DNA of 64,000 nucleotides from Flavobacterium aquariorum (lineage in GTDB: Bacteria > Bacteroidota > Bacteroidia > Flavobacteriales > Flavobacteriaceae), in assembly GCF_003254745.1 (NCBI RefSeq), contig NZ_QKXH01000009.1, forward strand, positions 108,526-172,525. The letters run 5' to 3'. Position 1 is the first letter of the stretch. Each line of letters begins with the position of its first letter. The position numbers and the translations under genes are program-made. The notes beneath the pieces are model-generated. The model saw only the letters and a program-made list of their open reading frames with translations, did no database searches and was not told the DNA's origin. Below, piece by piece: positions 9,311-20,347 of the stretch.

Positions 9311-10183
9311 TTAAATTAAATTTTTAGATACATAATCCCAACTAGTTTTAATGGAATCAGTTGGATTGGGAGAATAATTAGTTTCTTGTTCTACAAAAAA
9401 GTGCTGCATTCCGGAAAGCTTAGCTTCTGCGAAAATGGATTTAAAGTTGATGCTTCCTTCCCCAATTTCTGTATTCCATTCCACTTTGGATTTATCCATA
9501 TCTTTTACATGCCACATCGTAAATCGTCCAGGATTAGCTTTAAATAATTGCAAAGGATCATTTCCTGAGCGAACTGCCCAATACAGATCCAATTCAAAAT
9601 CAACTAACTTTTTATCTGTTTCTTTCAATAAAATATCATAACCACATTGATCACCATACTTCTTGAACTCAAAATCATGGTTATGGTAAGCCAACTTCAA
9701 TCCAGATTGTTTACATAAAACCGCCGCTTCGTTTACTTTTTGTGCAATTTGTTTGTAATCGTCTAGCTTACTTCTTAAACTTTCTTCTAACCAAGGAACA
9801 ACCACATATTCACTTCCTAGTACATTGGCACACTCAATAGAGGCTTTCAAAAAATCGTTATTATTGTCTTTTATAAATGATTTAAAATCATAATGACCAC
9901 TTGTCGCTTTTAGTCCACTATCAGTCAGTATCTTTTTGAAATCTTTTGGAGAAGTACCAAAAAATCCTTTTTCAGCTGAAAATCCATACGTTTCCACTTC
10001 TTTATACCCAGACTTAGCCACATTTTCTAAAACGCCTTTTACGTCTTTAGAAAATGCTTCTCTCAAAGTATACAATTGAAGACCAATATTTTTTGGTTTT
10101 ATTGAAAAAGCTAGGGAAGGAGCAATCGCCAATGCACCCAAAGCCAAACCGCTGTTAATTATAAAATCTCTTCTCTTTATCAT
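9311..10183 (-). CDS. Exported TIM-barrel sugar isomerase/epimerase-like protein
   Basis: Xylose-isomerase-like TIM barrel (AP endonuclease 2 superfamily). The N-terminus IKRRDFIINSGLALGALAIA has a twin arginine and a hydrophobic stretch, so Tat export to the periplasm is likely. Metal-site motifs are visible: LAYHNHDFEF, DFELDLYWAVRSG and MWHVKDMD, followed by IGEGSINFK and the terminal glutamate in HFFVEQE. 290 residues. It is the last gene of a ten-gene minus-strand cluster with oxidoreductases and a DUF1080 protein. A periplasmic 3-keto-sugar epimerase or hydratase/lyase role fits this context but is inference. Confidence 0.85.
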   Translation of the reverse strand: MIKRRDFIINSGLALGALAIAPSLAFSIKPKNIGLQLYTLREAFSKDVKGVLENVAKSGYKEVETYGFSAEKGFFGTSPKDFKKILTDSGLKATSGHYDFKSFIKDNNNDFLKASIECANVLGSEYVVVPWLEESLRSKLDDYKQIAQKVNEAAVLCKQSGLKLAYHNHDFEFKKYGDQCGYDILLKETDKKLVDFELDLYWAVRSGNDPLQLFKANPGRFTMWHVKDMDKSKVEWNTEIGEGSINFKSIFAEAKLSGMQHFFVEQETNYSPNPTDSIKTSWDYVSKNLI

Positions 10184-10210
10184 TGTTTTTACTTTTTATT
10201 AGATTAAAAA

Positions 10211-11104
10211 TTAAATATCACAAATCGCAATTGCCTTTTTCAAAGAGGCTATTTTATCTTTTTGTTTAGGAATGAACTCTTGTCCTACAAAACCTGTAAA
10301 GCCACTGTCAGCAATGGCTTTCATTATAGCGCTGTAATTGAGTTCTTGGGTTTCGTCAATTTCATTTCGTCCCGGAACTCCGGCAGTATGATAGTGGGCT
10401 ATGTAGTTGTGGCTTTCTTTTATAGTTCGAATTACGTCACCTTCATCAATTTGCATATGGTAAATATCATACAGCAATTTAAAATTTTCCGAATTGATTC
10501 GTTTTACTAATTCTACTCCCCAATAGGTTTTATCACATTGATAATCTTTGTGATCAATCTTACTGTTTAATAGCTCCATAACCAAGGTAACTTTATGTTT
10601 TTCGGCCAATGGAATTAACTTTTGCAACCCAAGTACACAATTATTCCAGCCTTCTTCATCAGTTTTTCCTCTTCTGCTTCCGCTAAAACATATCAAGTTT
10701 TTATAACCCGCTTCAGCCACTAAAGGAATCATTTCCGTATAATTTTTAATCAATTGTTCATGAAATTTTGAATCATTGAAACCATCCACTAAATTTAATT
10801 CGGCCCCATTACACATAGTGGAAACAAGATTGTATTTTTTAAGTATTGGCCAATCCTTTGGGCCAACCAAATCAATACCGGTAATTCCAATTTTTTTAGC
10901 TTCCAAACAAAGCGTTTCAATATCAAAATCACTGAAGCACCAACGAGCCACTGAATGGTTAATTCTTCCTTTCAACATATTAGATTCTAAATTTAATTCT
11001 TCTTTCGGTATTGCCAAAGCCGATAATCCTGTTGGAATCCCTAACGTCACAGTTCCTGCAAGAATGCCTTTTATAGCGGTTCTTCTATCAAAAGTTGCAC
11101 TCAT
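10211..11104 (-). CDS. Exported hydroxypyruvate-isomerase-like TIM barrel protein
   Basis: Second TIM-barrel protein, closer to hydroxypyruvate isomerase (Hyi-like): SVARWCFSDFDIETLCLEAK, VMELLNSKIDHKDYQ, LLYDIYHMQIDEGDV and HYHTAGVPGRNEID are typical. The first 30 residues contain FDRRTAIKGILAGTVTLGIP, a twin-arginine signal candidate, so it is probably periplasmic. 297 residues. It lies 28 bases from the downstream TIM-barrel gene and 20 from the MFS gene in the same cluster. Substrate unknown; a keto-sugar is likely from context. Confidence 0.85.
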   Translation of the reverse strand: MSATFDRRTAIKGILAGTVTLGIPTGLSALAIPKEELNLESNMLKGRINHSVARWCFSDFDIETLCLEAKKIGITGIDLVGPKDWPILKKYNLVSTMCNGAELNLVDGFNDSKFHEQLIKNYTEMIPLVAEAGYKNLICFSGSRRGKTDEEGWNNCVLGLQKLIPLAEKHKVTLVMELLNSKIDHKDYQCDKTYWGVELVKRINSENFKLLYDIYHMQIDEGDVIRTIKESHNYIAHYHTAGVPGRNEIDETQELNYSAIMKAIADSGFTGFVGQEFIPKQKDKIASLKKAIAICDI

Positions 11105-11123
11105 TTTTTTGTATTTAAAATAT

Positions 11124-12353
11124 TTAAACTTCTTCGACTAATTTGTTTTTATCCTGAAATAAAAGAGCAAAAATTAAGAATACTGCAAAAGCAATTCCGG
11201 CAGGAATTATCCATACCATTTGCCAATTAATTGCTCCTTCAACCGTTTTGTAATTATCCGTAATCCAGCCTGCAACCGCAAACCCAATTAACATCCCAAT
11301 ACCATAAGTAGCCAATGTTATCAATCCTTGGGCAGCGCTTTTGTATTTTTCTCCTGCTTTTGAATTCGTATAAATTTGCCCTGAAACAAAGAAAAAATCA
11401 TAACAAATTCCATGCAAAGCTATACCGGTAATAAGCATAAAACTCAAATCACCGCCGTTGCCATATGCAAATAAAACGTAGCGAACAGCCCAAGCGAGCA
11501 TTCCCACCAGAATTGTTTTCTTAAATCCAAATCGCGCAAAGAATACCGGAATGAATAGTAAAAATAAAGCTTCGGATATTTGACCTATTGCCATTTTCCC
11601 TGTTGGGTTTTCAACTCCGGCAGCTGTCAAAAAAGGATGTGCATTTTGATAATAAAAAGCCAACGGAATACAAATTAGAATAGATGAAATAAAAAATATT
11701 AAGAAATTTTTATCTTTTAAAAGTTTTAAAGCATCAAGACCAATAATATCGGCAATTTTAATTTTCCCCTCACTAACTTTCGGTGGTGTTTTAGGCAACG
11801 TAAAACTTAACAAACCTAAAACCAAAGCTGCAATTCCGGCCAAAAGAAATGTGTTTTTAAGTAATCCATTAGTAACAGCTTCTACGGAATCCCAATGAAA
11901 CAAGAAACTAATAGACAATCCTGCTAAAATCCAACCTATAGTTCCCCAAACTCTAATATTGGCAAACTCTTTTTCTGGATCTTTCATTTGGTTGAAAGCC
12001 ACTGAATTTACCAATGCCAATGTCGGCATATACAAAACCATATAACTCAATACATAGATATAAAATGCCCCAACATCTTCCGATTGATACATCTGATACA
12101 TTAAAAAGGCACCCGCTAAATGCAAAATACCTAAGATTTTCTCTGCATTAAAATAACGATCTGCAATCAAACCAATAATAAATGGAGCAATAATAGCCCC
12201 CCATGATTGAGTGGAAAAAACAGCTGCCGTTTCTGAACCAGAAGCTTTTAAATTGTTTCCTAAAAAAGTACCAAGAGTGACAAACCATGCCCCCCAGATA
12301 AAAAATTCCAGAAACATCATTACAGATAATTTAATGCGGATAGTTGTATTCAT
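11124..12353 (-). CDS. MFS permease, nucleoside:H+ symporter (NupG)-like
   Basis: Twelve-segment major facilitator protein of 409 residues. The opening (MMFLEFFIWGAWFVTLGTFL) and the segment IGLIADRYFNAEKILGILHL resemble the NupG/XapB nucleoside symporter group, which in Bacteroidota often sits in sugar catabolic loci. Within this cluster it most likely carries the released keto-sugar or its product across the inner membrane; that role is inferred. It lies between the Hyi-like gene (20 bases) and the DUF1080 gene (40 bases). Confidence 0.85.
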   Translation of the reverse strand: MNTTIRIKLSVMMFLEFFIWGAWFVTLGTFLGNNLKASGSETAAVFSTQSWGAIIAPFIIGLIADRYFNAEKILGILHLAGAFLMYQMYQSEDVGAFYIYVLSYMVLYMPTLALVNSVAFNQMKDPEKEFANIRVWGTIGWILAGLSISFLFHWDSVEAVTNGLLKNTFLLAGIAALVLGLLSFTLPKTPPKVSEGKIKIADIIGLDALKLLKDKNFLIFFISSILICIPLAFYYQNAHPFLTAAGVENPTGKMAIGQISEALFLLFIPVFFARFGFKKTILVGMLAWAVRYVLFAYGNGGDLSFMLITGIALHGICYDFFFVSGQIYTNSKAGEKYKSAAQGLITLATYGIGMLIGFAVAGWITDNYKTVEGAINWQMVWIIPAGIAFAVFLIFALLFQDKNKLVEEV

Positions 12354-12393
12354 AAAAAGAGGTTGATTTTTGGTTAAGTTTGTTTTAGAGCTA

Positions 12394-13104
12394 TTATTTA
12401 CAGCCAGTTGTAGTTTCCATCGTATTCCATTCTTTAATCATGATGTTACGATACCACACATTGTTGCCGTGATCCTGCAAAGCAATTTTTCCTTTTTTAA
12501 ACGTTCCAAAACCTGGCCAAGCTGCAAATTTGCTCCCTGCAACCAATGCTTTAAAGTTGTCATCCCAAAGAGTTGTTTCAACAACAATAACTCCGTTTAA
12601 AACGTAAGTCAACTTTCCATTTTTACAAACAATTTCGGCTGTATTCCATTCACCAACCGGTTTAACTGGTTCTGATTTACTTTGAATTAAATCATATAAA
12701 TCTCCGGCACGATGCTTGGTTATTTTCCCATCGGGATGACCGTCATTATCCAAAACTTGCATTTCTAAACCAGTTTCATAAGTATTTTTATATTTTGCAG
12801 GGTTTTCATTAATATAAAATATAATCCCACTATTGGCATTCGGTGCCACTTTCCAATCTACTTTTAAATGAAAATTTTCATATTCAGCATCAGTTACTAA
12901 ATCTCCTCCTTGACCATTTTTGGCTGCCTCTGGATCAAAATGCAAAACACCATCTTCAACTTTCCATCCGGCACTAGCCGTAGTTTTCCCGTAAGTATGC
13001 CAACCTGTCGTTGTTTTTCCGTCAAAAATAGGTTTAAATCCTTTTTGAGCTTGTAGAGTTTGAAATAAAGTAAAGACTAATACTGTTGTTATTATTTTTT
13101 TCAT
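12394..13104 (-). CDS. DUF1080 (3-keto-disaccharide hydrolase family) exported protein
   Basis: Jelly-roll protein of the DUF1080 family, named after 3-keto-disaccharide hydrolase activity. A signal peptide (MKKIITTVLVFTLFQTLQAQ) precedes the typical GFKPIFDGKTTTGWHTYG opening; later motifs are GGDLVTDAEYENFHLKVDWK, SGIIFYINE, TGLEMQVLDNDGHPDGK and HGNNVWYRNIMIKE. 236 residues, full length. Family members cleave glycosides after C3 oxidation, by hydrolysis or elimination. Its position beside Gfo/Idh/MocA and GMC oxidoreductases, which can create the 3-keto group, strongly supports that role here. Confidence 0.9.
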   Translation of the reverse strand: MKKIITTVLVFTLFQTLQAQKGFKPIFDGKTTTGWHTYGKTTASAGWKVEDGVLHFDPEAAKNGQGGDLVTDAEYENFHLKVDWKVAPNANSGIIFYINENPAKYKNTYETGLEMQVLDNDGHPDGKITKHRAGDLYDLIQSKSEPVKPVGEWNTAEIVCKNGKLTYVLNGVIVVETTLWDDNFKALVAGSKFAAWPGFGTFKKGKIALQDHGNNVWYRNIMIKEWNTMETTTGCK

Positions 13105-13129
13105 GGGTTTACTATTTAATTTTATTATT

Positions 13130-14593
13130 TTAAAAACTTAGGTTTTTCCAACCTTCTCTATAATTACGTTTAACAAATTGATTCACATCATCGATATTAG
13201 TTACTTTCTTTGCATCATTATCCCAAAGTAGTTTAACCGAACGGCCCGGATAAACATCTTCGCCTAATACTTCTTTGTGTAAATCATAACCTCTTACAGC
13301 AAGATTGGCCATTAATAAAGCTTCTGTTAAAGGGCCGGCAATTTCAAAAGGTGAACTTAATTCTTTTTTGCCATAACCAGCAATACAGCCTTCTATCCAT
13401 TGTTTTTGATGACCACTGGCGCCATCTTTTACTCGAGGATACTTCTCAGTTATCTTTAGATTTTCATTGCGACTTAAAGGCAATAATCTTGGATTTTCAC
13501 TATAAGTGTCACAAATCATTTTTCCTTTGGTTCCAATGAACAAAGTTCCATTTCCACCATCACCAAAGATTTCGTTTGCTCCTAATTCTTCTGGGCGTTC
13601 TGGTTGAATACCACCATCCATCCAATGTATTTGGACATCTCCTTTCGTTTTATCTGTCTTAGGAAATGTTAACATCACATGGCTGGAAGGAGGGCAGCTT
13701 TCTGGAAAATAACCTCTTTTGAATTCATCCACATAAACGGAACCTACACTGCACTGAACGTCTTTGGCATATTTTAGATTTAATACTGAGAATGGTGCTT
13801 CCATTAAATGGCATCCCATATCGCCCAACGCACCAGTTCCATAATCCCACCAACCGCGCCAGTTAAATGGCACTAATTTGTCGACATAATTTTTATTAGG
13901 AGCAGTTCCTAACCATAAATCCCAATCCAATTCTTTAGGAATTTCTGTTTTTACTGTTGACCAAGGAATTCCTTGTGGCCAAACAGGTCTATCAGTCCAG
14001 GCATAAACTGTATGTACATCTCCAATTAAATCTGCATCGTACCATTCTTTTAGGATTCGAGTACCGTCGTTGGACGAACCTTGATTTCCCATTTGCGTTA
14101 CTACTTTATAACGAGCAGCCGCTTGAGTCATCATATGTGCCTCGTAAATATCATGAGCCATTGGTTTCTGCACATATACATGTTTGCCTAACTGCATAGC
14201 CGAAAAGGCTTGAATAGCGTGATTATGATCGGGTGTAGAAACTGAAACAGCATCAAAGTTTTTATGCTCTTTATCAAACATTTCTCTCCAATCCTTGTAA
14301 AATTTGGCTTTCGGAAAGGCTTTTACACTATCAGCAGCTCTTCTCGTATCAACATCACACAAATAGGCTACATTAGCGAGGCCACTTTTATCAAAAGAAG
14401 CTACATCTGACCTTCCTTTTCCACCAACACCAATACTGGCAATTAATAATCTGTCACTGGGAGCCACGAAGCCTCTGCCCATAACATGCCTTGGAATAAT
14501 CATAAATGCAGCTGTAGCTAGTGCCCCTTTTTTTAGAAAATCCCTGCGAACAATTGATTCTGGTTCTTTTTTTTGATTGAAGTCTTGATCCAT
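13130..14593 (-). CDS. Tat-exported Gfo/Idh/MocA family oxidoreductase
   Basis: NAD(P)-binding sugar oxidoreductase with a canonical twin-arginine signal, RRDFLKKGALATAAFMI, so the folded cofactor-loaded enzyme should reach the periplasm. The Rossmann start is IASIGVGGKGRSDV and the usual EKP motif is present as VQKP. 487 residues, the longer Bacteroidota form that includes the WRGWWDYGTGALGDMGCH segment. Glycoside 3-oxidoreductases of this family work with tightly held NAD and feed DUF1080 partners; that is the inferred role here. It lies 25 bases from the DUF1080 gene and 14 from the cytochrome gene. Confidence 0.9.
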   Translation of the reverse strand: MDQDFNQKKEPESIVRRDFLKKGALATAAFMIIPRHVMGRGFVAPSDRLLIASIGVGGKGRSDVASFDKSGLANVAYLCDVDTRRAADSVKAFPKAKFYKDWREMFDKEHKNFDAVSVSTPDHNHAIQAFSAMQLGKHVYVQKPMAHDIYEAHMMTQAAARYKVVTQMGNQGSSNDGTRILKEWYDADLIGDVHTVYAWTDRPVWPQGIPWSTVKTEIPKELDWDLWLGTAPNKNYVDKLVPFNWRGWWDYGTGALGDMGCHLMEAPFSVLNLKYAKDVQCSVGSVYVDEFKRGYFPESCPPSSHVMLTFPKTDKTKGDVQIHWMDGGIQPERPEELGANEIFGDGGNGTLFIGTKGKMICDTYSENPRLLPLSRNENLKITEKYPRVKDGASGHQKQWIEGCIAGYGKKELSSPFEIAGPLTEALLMANLAVRGYDLHKEVLGEDVYPGRSVKLLWDNDAKKVTNIDDVNQFVKRNYREGWKNLSF

Positions 14594-14607
14594 AAGTAGG
14601 TTTCAAT

Positions 14608-14970
14608 TTATTTATTCAATGAAAGAATATATTTAGCAATTTTTTTAGCGTCGTCTTTTTTTAATGCAGTATGAGCAGCCATAGGTATAGCGCCCCAAAC
14701 TCCAGAACCACCTTTGATAATTTTATCGGCTAAATAATTGATGTTTTTATCATTCATTGGGTATTTTTTGGAAATATCCAAAAAAGAGGGGCCAATTACT
14801 TTTTTGTCTATTTTGTGACAGGTAGCACAATCTAGCTTCTTCATTATTGCCTCTCCTTCGGAAGGTTGCGCCTGGTCTTTACCACCATATTTCGTTGGAA
14901 TTGATTCATATTCAGAAAAAGAACTTAAACCTCCCAAAGCAATTATTGCTACTAAAATTTTAATTTTCAT
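14608..14970 (-). CDS. Small periplasmic cytochrome c
   Basis: Class I cytochrome c with one haem site, LDCATCHKID, and a likely methionine ligand in WGAIPMAAH. A signal peptide MKIKILVAIIALGGLSSFS leads it to the periplasm. I chose the ATG at 14970 rather than one six codons upstream because the signal peptide then starts normally. 120 residues. In this cluster it is the natural electron acceptor for the GMC dehydrogenase encoded upstream. Confidence 0.9.
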   Translation of the reverse strand: MKIKILVAIIALGGLSSFSEYESIPTKYGGKDQAQPSEGEAIMKKLDCATCHKIDKKVIGPSFLDISKKYPMNDKNINYLADKIIKGGSGVWGAIPMAAHTALKKDDAKKIAKYILSLNK

Positions 14971-14989
14971 ATTGTAATAATTAAACAAT

Positions 14990-16042
14990 TTATATCCCTA
15001 AATTTTTTCTATTAAGCTGTGTGTTGGTTTCGACCGCTGCAAAATCATCAAAAGCTTTATCAGTCACTTTGATAATGTGTTTTTTTATAAATTCGGCTCC
15101 CTCACGCGCTCCATCTTCTTGATTTTTCAAACAGCATTCCCATTCCATCACTGCCCAACCTTTATAATCATATTGTGCTAATTTGCTGAAAATGGTTTTA
15201 AAATCAATTTGACCATCACCAGGGGAGCGATAACGTCCTGCACGATTTACCCAACTTTGATAGCCTCCAAAAGTCCCTTGTTTTCCAGTCGGGTTAAACT
15301 CAGCATCTTTCACGTGAAAAGCTTTTATACGTTCATGATAAAAATCGATATATTGAATGTAATCCAATTGTTGAAGAACAAAATGTGAAGGATCATATAA
15401 TATACAAGCGCGTTGATGATTATTTACCGCTTTGAGAAACATTTCGTAAGTTTCACCATCAAATAAATCTTCACCTGGATGGATTTCGTAGCAAACATCC
15501 ACACCATTTTTATCAAATTCATTTAGGATTGGCAACCAGCGATTAGCCAATTCTTTGAATCCATCTTCAATTAAACCAGGTGGGCGTTGAGGCCAAGGAT
15601 GAAAATATTGCCACAATAACGAACCACTGAAAGTAGCATGCGCATTAAGACCTAAATTTTGAGAAGCTTTTGCTGCATAATGCAATTGTTGCACCGCCCA
15701 TTCTTGTCTTGCTTTTGGATTTCCTCGCAAAGCCTGTGGAGCAAATCCATCAAAAAAATCATCATAGGCGGGATGAACGGCAACCAATTGACCTTGCAAA
15801 TGAGTTGAAAGTTCAGATATTTTTAATCCATAGGAACCAACAATCCCTGTAAGTTCATCAGCATAAGTTTTGCTTTCAGCCGCTTTTTTCAAATCAATAA
15901 AACGAGAATCAAGAGTTGGTATTTGAATCCCTTTAAAATTCAGATTGGCTGCCCATTGGCAAATTCCTTCCAAAGAATTAAAAGGAGCTTCATCAGATAT
16001 AAATTGCGCTAAAAAAACCGCAGGTCCTTGCATTGTGGTCAT
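14990..16042 (-). CDS. Cytoplasmic TIM-barrel sugar isomerase/epimerase-like protein
   Basis: Third TIM-barrel protein of the cluster, 350 residues and without a signal peptide. Metal-site motifs: VCYEIHPGEDLFDG, CILYDPSHFVLQQLDY, AFHVKDAEFNPTG, SPGDGQIDFKTIF and the final glutamate in WAVMEWECCL. This longer type is commonly found next to Gfo/Idh/MocA genes. It probably processes the imported keto-sugar in the cytoplasm (epimerase or hydratase/lyase), which is inference. Confidence 0.85.
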   Translation of the reverse strand: MTTMQGPAVFLAQFISDEAPFNSLEGICQWAANLNFKGIQIPTLDSRFIDLKKAAESKTYADELTGIVGSYGLKISELSTHLQGQLVAVHPAYDDFFDGFAPQALRGNPKARQEWAVQQLHYAAKASQNLGLNAHATFSGSLLWQYFHPWPQRPPGLIEDGFKELANRWLPILNEFDKNGVDVCYEIHPGEDLFDGETYEMFLKAVNNHQRACILYDPSHFVLQQLDYIQYIDFYHERIKAFHVKDAEFNPTGKQGTFGGYQSWVNRAGRYRSPGDGQIDFKTIFSKLAQYDYKGWAVMEWECCLKNQEDGAREGAEFIKKHIIKVTDKAFDDFAAVETNTQLNRKNLGI

Positions 16043-16052
16043 TTGATTCGAT

Positions 16053-17207
16053 TTAAATTTTAAATTCAGTCCATTTTTGAGTTGATTTTCCCGAAGCGAT
16101 TACATTTTCTATAAAAGCCATTCCTCGAACACCGTCTTTTGCTGTCGGAAAATCAAGCATACTTGCTGTTGGTTCTTTGCCTTCTAATTTAGACTGTAAA
16201 GTCAACGCAAAGTTTTTGTATAAATTCCCAAACGCTTCCAAATATCCTTCTGGATGTCCACTTGGAATTCGAGTATTAAAAGCAGCTATCTGTGATAAAT
16301 ATCCGTTTCCGGTACGATACAATTGAGTAGGGGAGTCTAGCCATTTTACAGTCAAAGTGTTTGGTTCCATTTGATGCCATTCTAAGCCTCCCTTTTCACC
16401 ATACACTTTAATTTTCAAACTATTTTCTTCACCAGCCGCAATTTGACTGGCAACCAAAATTCCATTGGCTCCATTGTCAAATTTAAGCAATACGTTTCCG
16501 TCATCATCCAATCTTCTGTTGGCAACGACAGTATTAATATCAGCACAAAGTTGTGTGATTTTTAATCCTGAAATGTATTCTGCTAAATGTGCCGCATGAG
16601 TTCCAATGTCTCCCATACAACCACTAATTCCACTTTTTGATGGATCTGTTCTCCAAACCGCTTGTTTGTTTCCACCAGTTTCAAATTGAGTACTCAACCA
16701 GCCTTGAGGATATTCTACTATAATTTTTCGAATGGCCCCAAAATCATTATCAGCTACCATACTACGAGCTTGTTTTACCATCGGATATCCAGCGTAAGTA
16801 TGTGTCAAGCATAAATAAAGCCCCGTTTCTTTAACTTTTTGTTCTAATAATTTAGCTTCCGCCAAAGTCAAAGTCATTGGCTTGTCCAAAACAACATGAA
16901 AACCATTTTCCAATGCTAACATAGCAGGAGCAAAGTGGGCATGATTTGGAGTAACTATCGAAACAAAATCCATTCTCTCATTTGGAGGTAATTTTACTTC
17001 TGTTTCAATCATTTGAACATAAGATTCATAACATTTATCTTCTGCCAAACCTAATTCTTTACCAGATTCAAGAGATAACTCAGGATTGGAACTAAATGCT
17101 CCACAATGCAATTCGATTAAACCATCCATGTTGGCGGCAATGCGGTGAACTGCTCCGATAAAAGCATTTTTGCCACCGCCAATCATTCCCATTTTTAATT
17201 TTCTCAT
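16053..17207 (-). CDS. Cytoplasmic Gfo/Idh/MocA family oxidoreductase
   Basis: 384-residue NAD(P)-dependent sugar oxidoreductase without a signal peptide. Rossmann motif GMIGGGKNAFIGAVHR; the EKP motif appears as VLDKPMT near residue 125; SGCMGDIGTHAAHLAEYISG is the substrate-side histidine motif. It is likely the reductase that returns a 3-keto-sugar to the normal sugar in the cytoplasm, or a second 3-oxidoreductase. It is 10 bases from the TIM-barrel gene downstream and 17 from the GMC gene upstream. Confidence 0.9.
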   Translation of the reverse strand: MRKLKMGMIGGGKNAFIGAVHRIAANMDGLIELHCGAFSSNPELSLESGKELGLAEDKCYESYVQMIETEVKLPPNERMDFVSIVTPNHAHFAPAMLALENGFHVVLDKPMTLTLAEAKLLEQKVKETGLYLCLTHTYAGYPMVKQARSMVADNDFGAIRKIIVEYPQGWLSTQFETGGNKQAVWRTDPSKSGISGCMGDIGTHAAHLAEYISGLKITQLCADINTVVANRRLDDDGNVLLKFDNGANGILVASQIAAGEENSLKIKVYGEKGGLEWHQMEPNTLTVKWLDSPTQLYRTGNGYLSQIAAFNTRIPSGHPEGYLEAFGNLYKNFALTLQSKLEGKEPTASMLDFPTAKDGVRGMAFIENVIASGKSTQKWTEFKI

Positions 17208-17224
17208 AATTGAATAATCCTAAT

Positions 17225-18928
<1,704 letters not shown>

Positions 18929-18976
18929 GAGTCTCTTTTTAGTAATTAATAAAATTTAGTTGCAAGTACTTTCCCA

Positions 18977-19537
18977 TTATGTTGCCCAAGCTTTCTGACC
19001 GGGTTTGTATTCTGCACTACCGTCATATTTTCCTGGTATAGGCAAATATTCTCTGGCCATTGTACAACCAATTTCTGAAGAAAAATAACCTAATATGGTT
19101 AAATCTCTAGCAATCATAAAGAAAGAAGGTTCTTTATTACTATCGATAGCTTGTTGCTTTAATTCATTCATAAGCTGATTCTTTTCTTCACTATTGAGAC
19201 TCAAGAATTCTTTGTTGAATTTAGCTTTGCATTTGGCTAACATATCTTCAAATCCATTTTTAAAGACTTCTTGCAATTTTGGAGGATAACAATCTTTCAT
19301 AACTAATGGAATGAAAGCTCCAACGCCGGCAGCTTTTGCTCCGGGAGAATTTTCGGTAGTTGGTAAAATAATTTCCGAAAATTCAGCCAAAATTTCTTCA
19401 TCGGTAGCCGTAAAAGAATACGTATTCTGTTCGGGATCAAATACAGTAAAACTTTCAAATAATACACCCATTGTGGTAGCAGAAATTGCTCCTCCCATCA
19501 AATAAGCTAGCTTTTTTAGTGCCTCTCGTCTTTCCAT
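18977..19537 (-). CDS. Gluconate 2-dehydrogenase subunit 3 family (small subunit, Tat signal)
   Basis: 186-residue protein with MERREALKKLAYLMGGAISA at the N-terminus, a twin-arginine signal, followed by the conserved EILAEFSEIILPTTENSPGA and GVGAFIPLVM segments of the gluconate 2-dehydrogenase subunit 3 family. These small subunits assemble with and export GMC flavoproteins. First gene of the minus-strand cluster, 48 bases upstream of the GMC gene. A TATGTTTG (-7-like) box lies on the minus strand at 19621-19614, without a clear -33 partner. Confidence 0.9.
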   Translation of the reverse strand: MERREALKKLAYLMGGAISATTMGVLFESFTVFDPEQNTYSFTATDEEILAEFSEIILPTTENSPGAKAAGVGAFIPLVMKDCYPPKLQEVFKNGFEDMLAKCKAKFNKEFLSLNSEEKNQLMNELKQQAIDSNKEPSFFMIARDLTILGYFSSEIGCTMAREYLPIPGKYDGSAEYKPGQKAWAT

Positions 19538-19878
19538 TTGCGAAATATTAAAAATATTATTTAATAATTATCAATAATGCAATTATCAATGCATTACAAT
19601 AATAAATAAAAAACAAACATATTCACTATAAATACGTTAATTAAATAGAATAAATTAATAATTCACAATTAACAATACGTTTTTGTAAATAATATAAAAA
19701 ATACACGACCACAAGCTGTAAGAAGCAAGAAAAAATGCAAAGTTTTAAGAAGGTGCTTTTTTAGAAAATTGAGATATAAAAGAATTATATGATTTTTTAC
19801 ACAATAAAAATCCTATTAAAAATATTCAATAAGATCAACAATTCATTTCATTGCGTTAAAATAACACTAACGGGTTAA
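19538..19878. other. AT-rich intergenic region
   Basis: 341 bases without a credible gene between the first gene of the keto-sugar cluster and the next minus-strand gene. Apart from the -7-like TATGTTTG on the minus strand at 19621-19614 I see no operator-like palindrome, repeat or terminator. It presumably holds the promoter of the keto-sugar cluster. Confidence 0.6.
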
Positions 19879-20277
19879 TTAGTTCTCCTTATCAAACAAC
19901 TGAACTTGACTTTTCAATCTTTCGATCAATAAATTCATCATCCTTTTGTTCAGACTGGAAGAATTCTGAATATATAGTGCATATTCATCAGTCGTAAACA
20001 ATGCGATAATCATTCCTTTTAAGGCATTACGAAACTTAATGTCTTTTTGAATCGCATTTTCAATAATAGATAGTTTATTTTCAACCGATTTGGAGTAAAA
20101 ATCTCTTTTGTATTTGCTGATGTAATTTAAAAAAGAGGCAATAAACAAATCGTTCTGCAATTTCAAAATCGGCCTAAGTACTTCATTTTGAAATAATTCT
20201 TCTGAAGACGATTGATTACTCACGTTTCCCAATGATTCTCCTCGAATTTCTCTGATTAATTTATCTCTCTGATTCAT
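19879..20277 (-). CDS. Conserved hypothetical helical protein
   Basis: A 132-residue, probably all-helical soluble protein with no signal peptide or membrane segment. The N-terminus NQRDKLIREIRGESLGNVSN and middle FQNEVLRPILKLQNDLFIAS look like a conserved flavobacterial family whose function I do not know. It is monocistronic and divergent from the thioesterase gene, sharing a 70-base intergenic region. Confidence 0.75.
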   Translation of the reverse strand: MNQRDKLIREIRGESLGNVSNQSSSEELFQNEVLRPILKLQNDLFIASFLNYISKYKRDFYSKSVENKLSIIENAIQKDIKFRNALKGMIIALFTTDEYALYIQNSSSLNKRMMNLLIERLKSQVQLFDKEN

Positions 20278-20347
20278 CGTTTTTTCTTTAAAAATATAAA
20301 AATTACTGTTAGCAATGTCTTATTTTAGCATTATTAAATAAAAAAAT

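Noticed and set aside
10776..11141. A 121-codon plus-strand frame opposite the Hyi-like gene.
   Set aside because: Shadow of a conserved gene; its composition is that of antisense codons.
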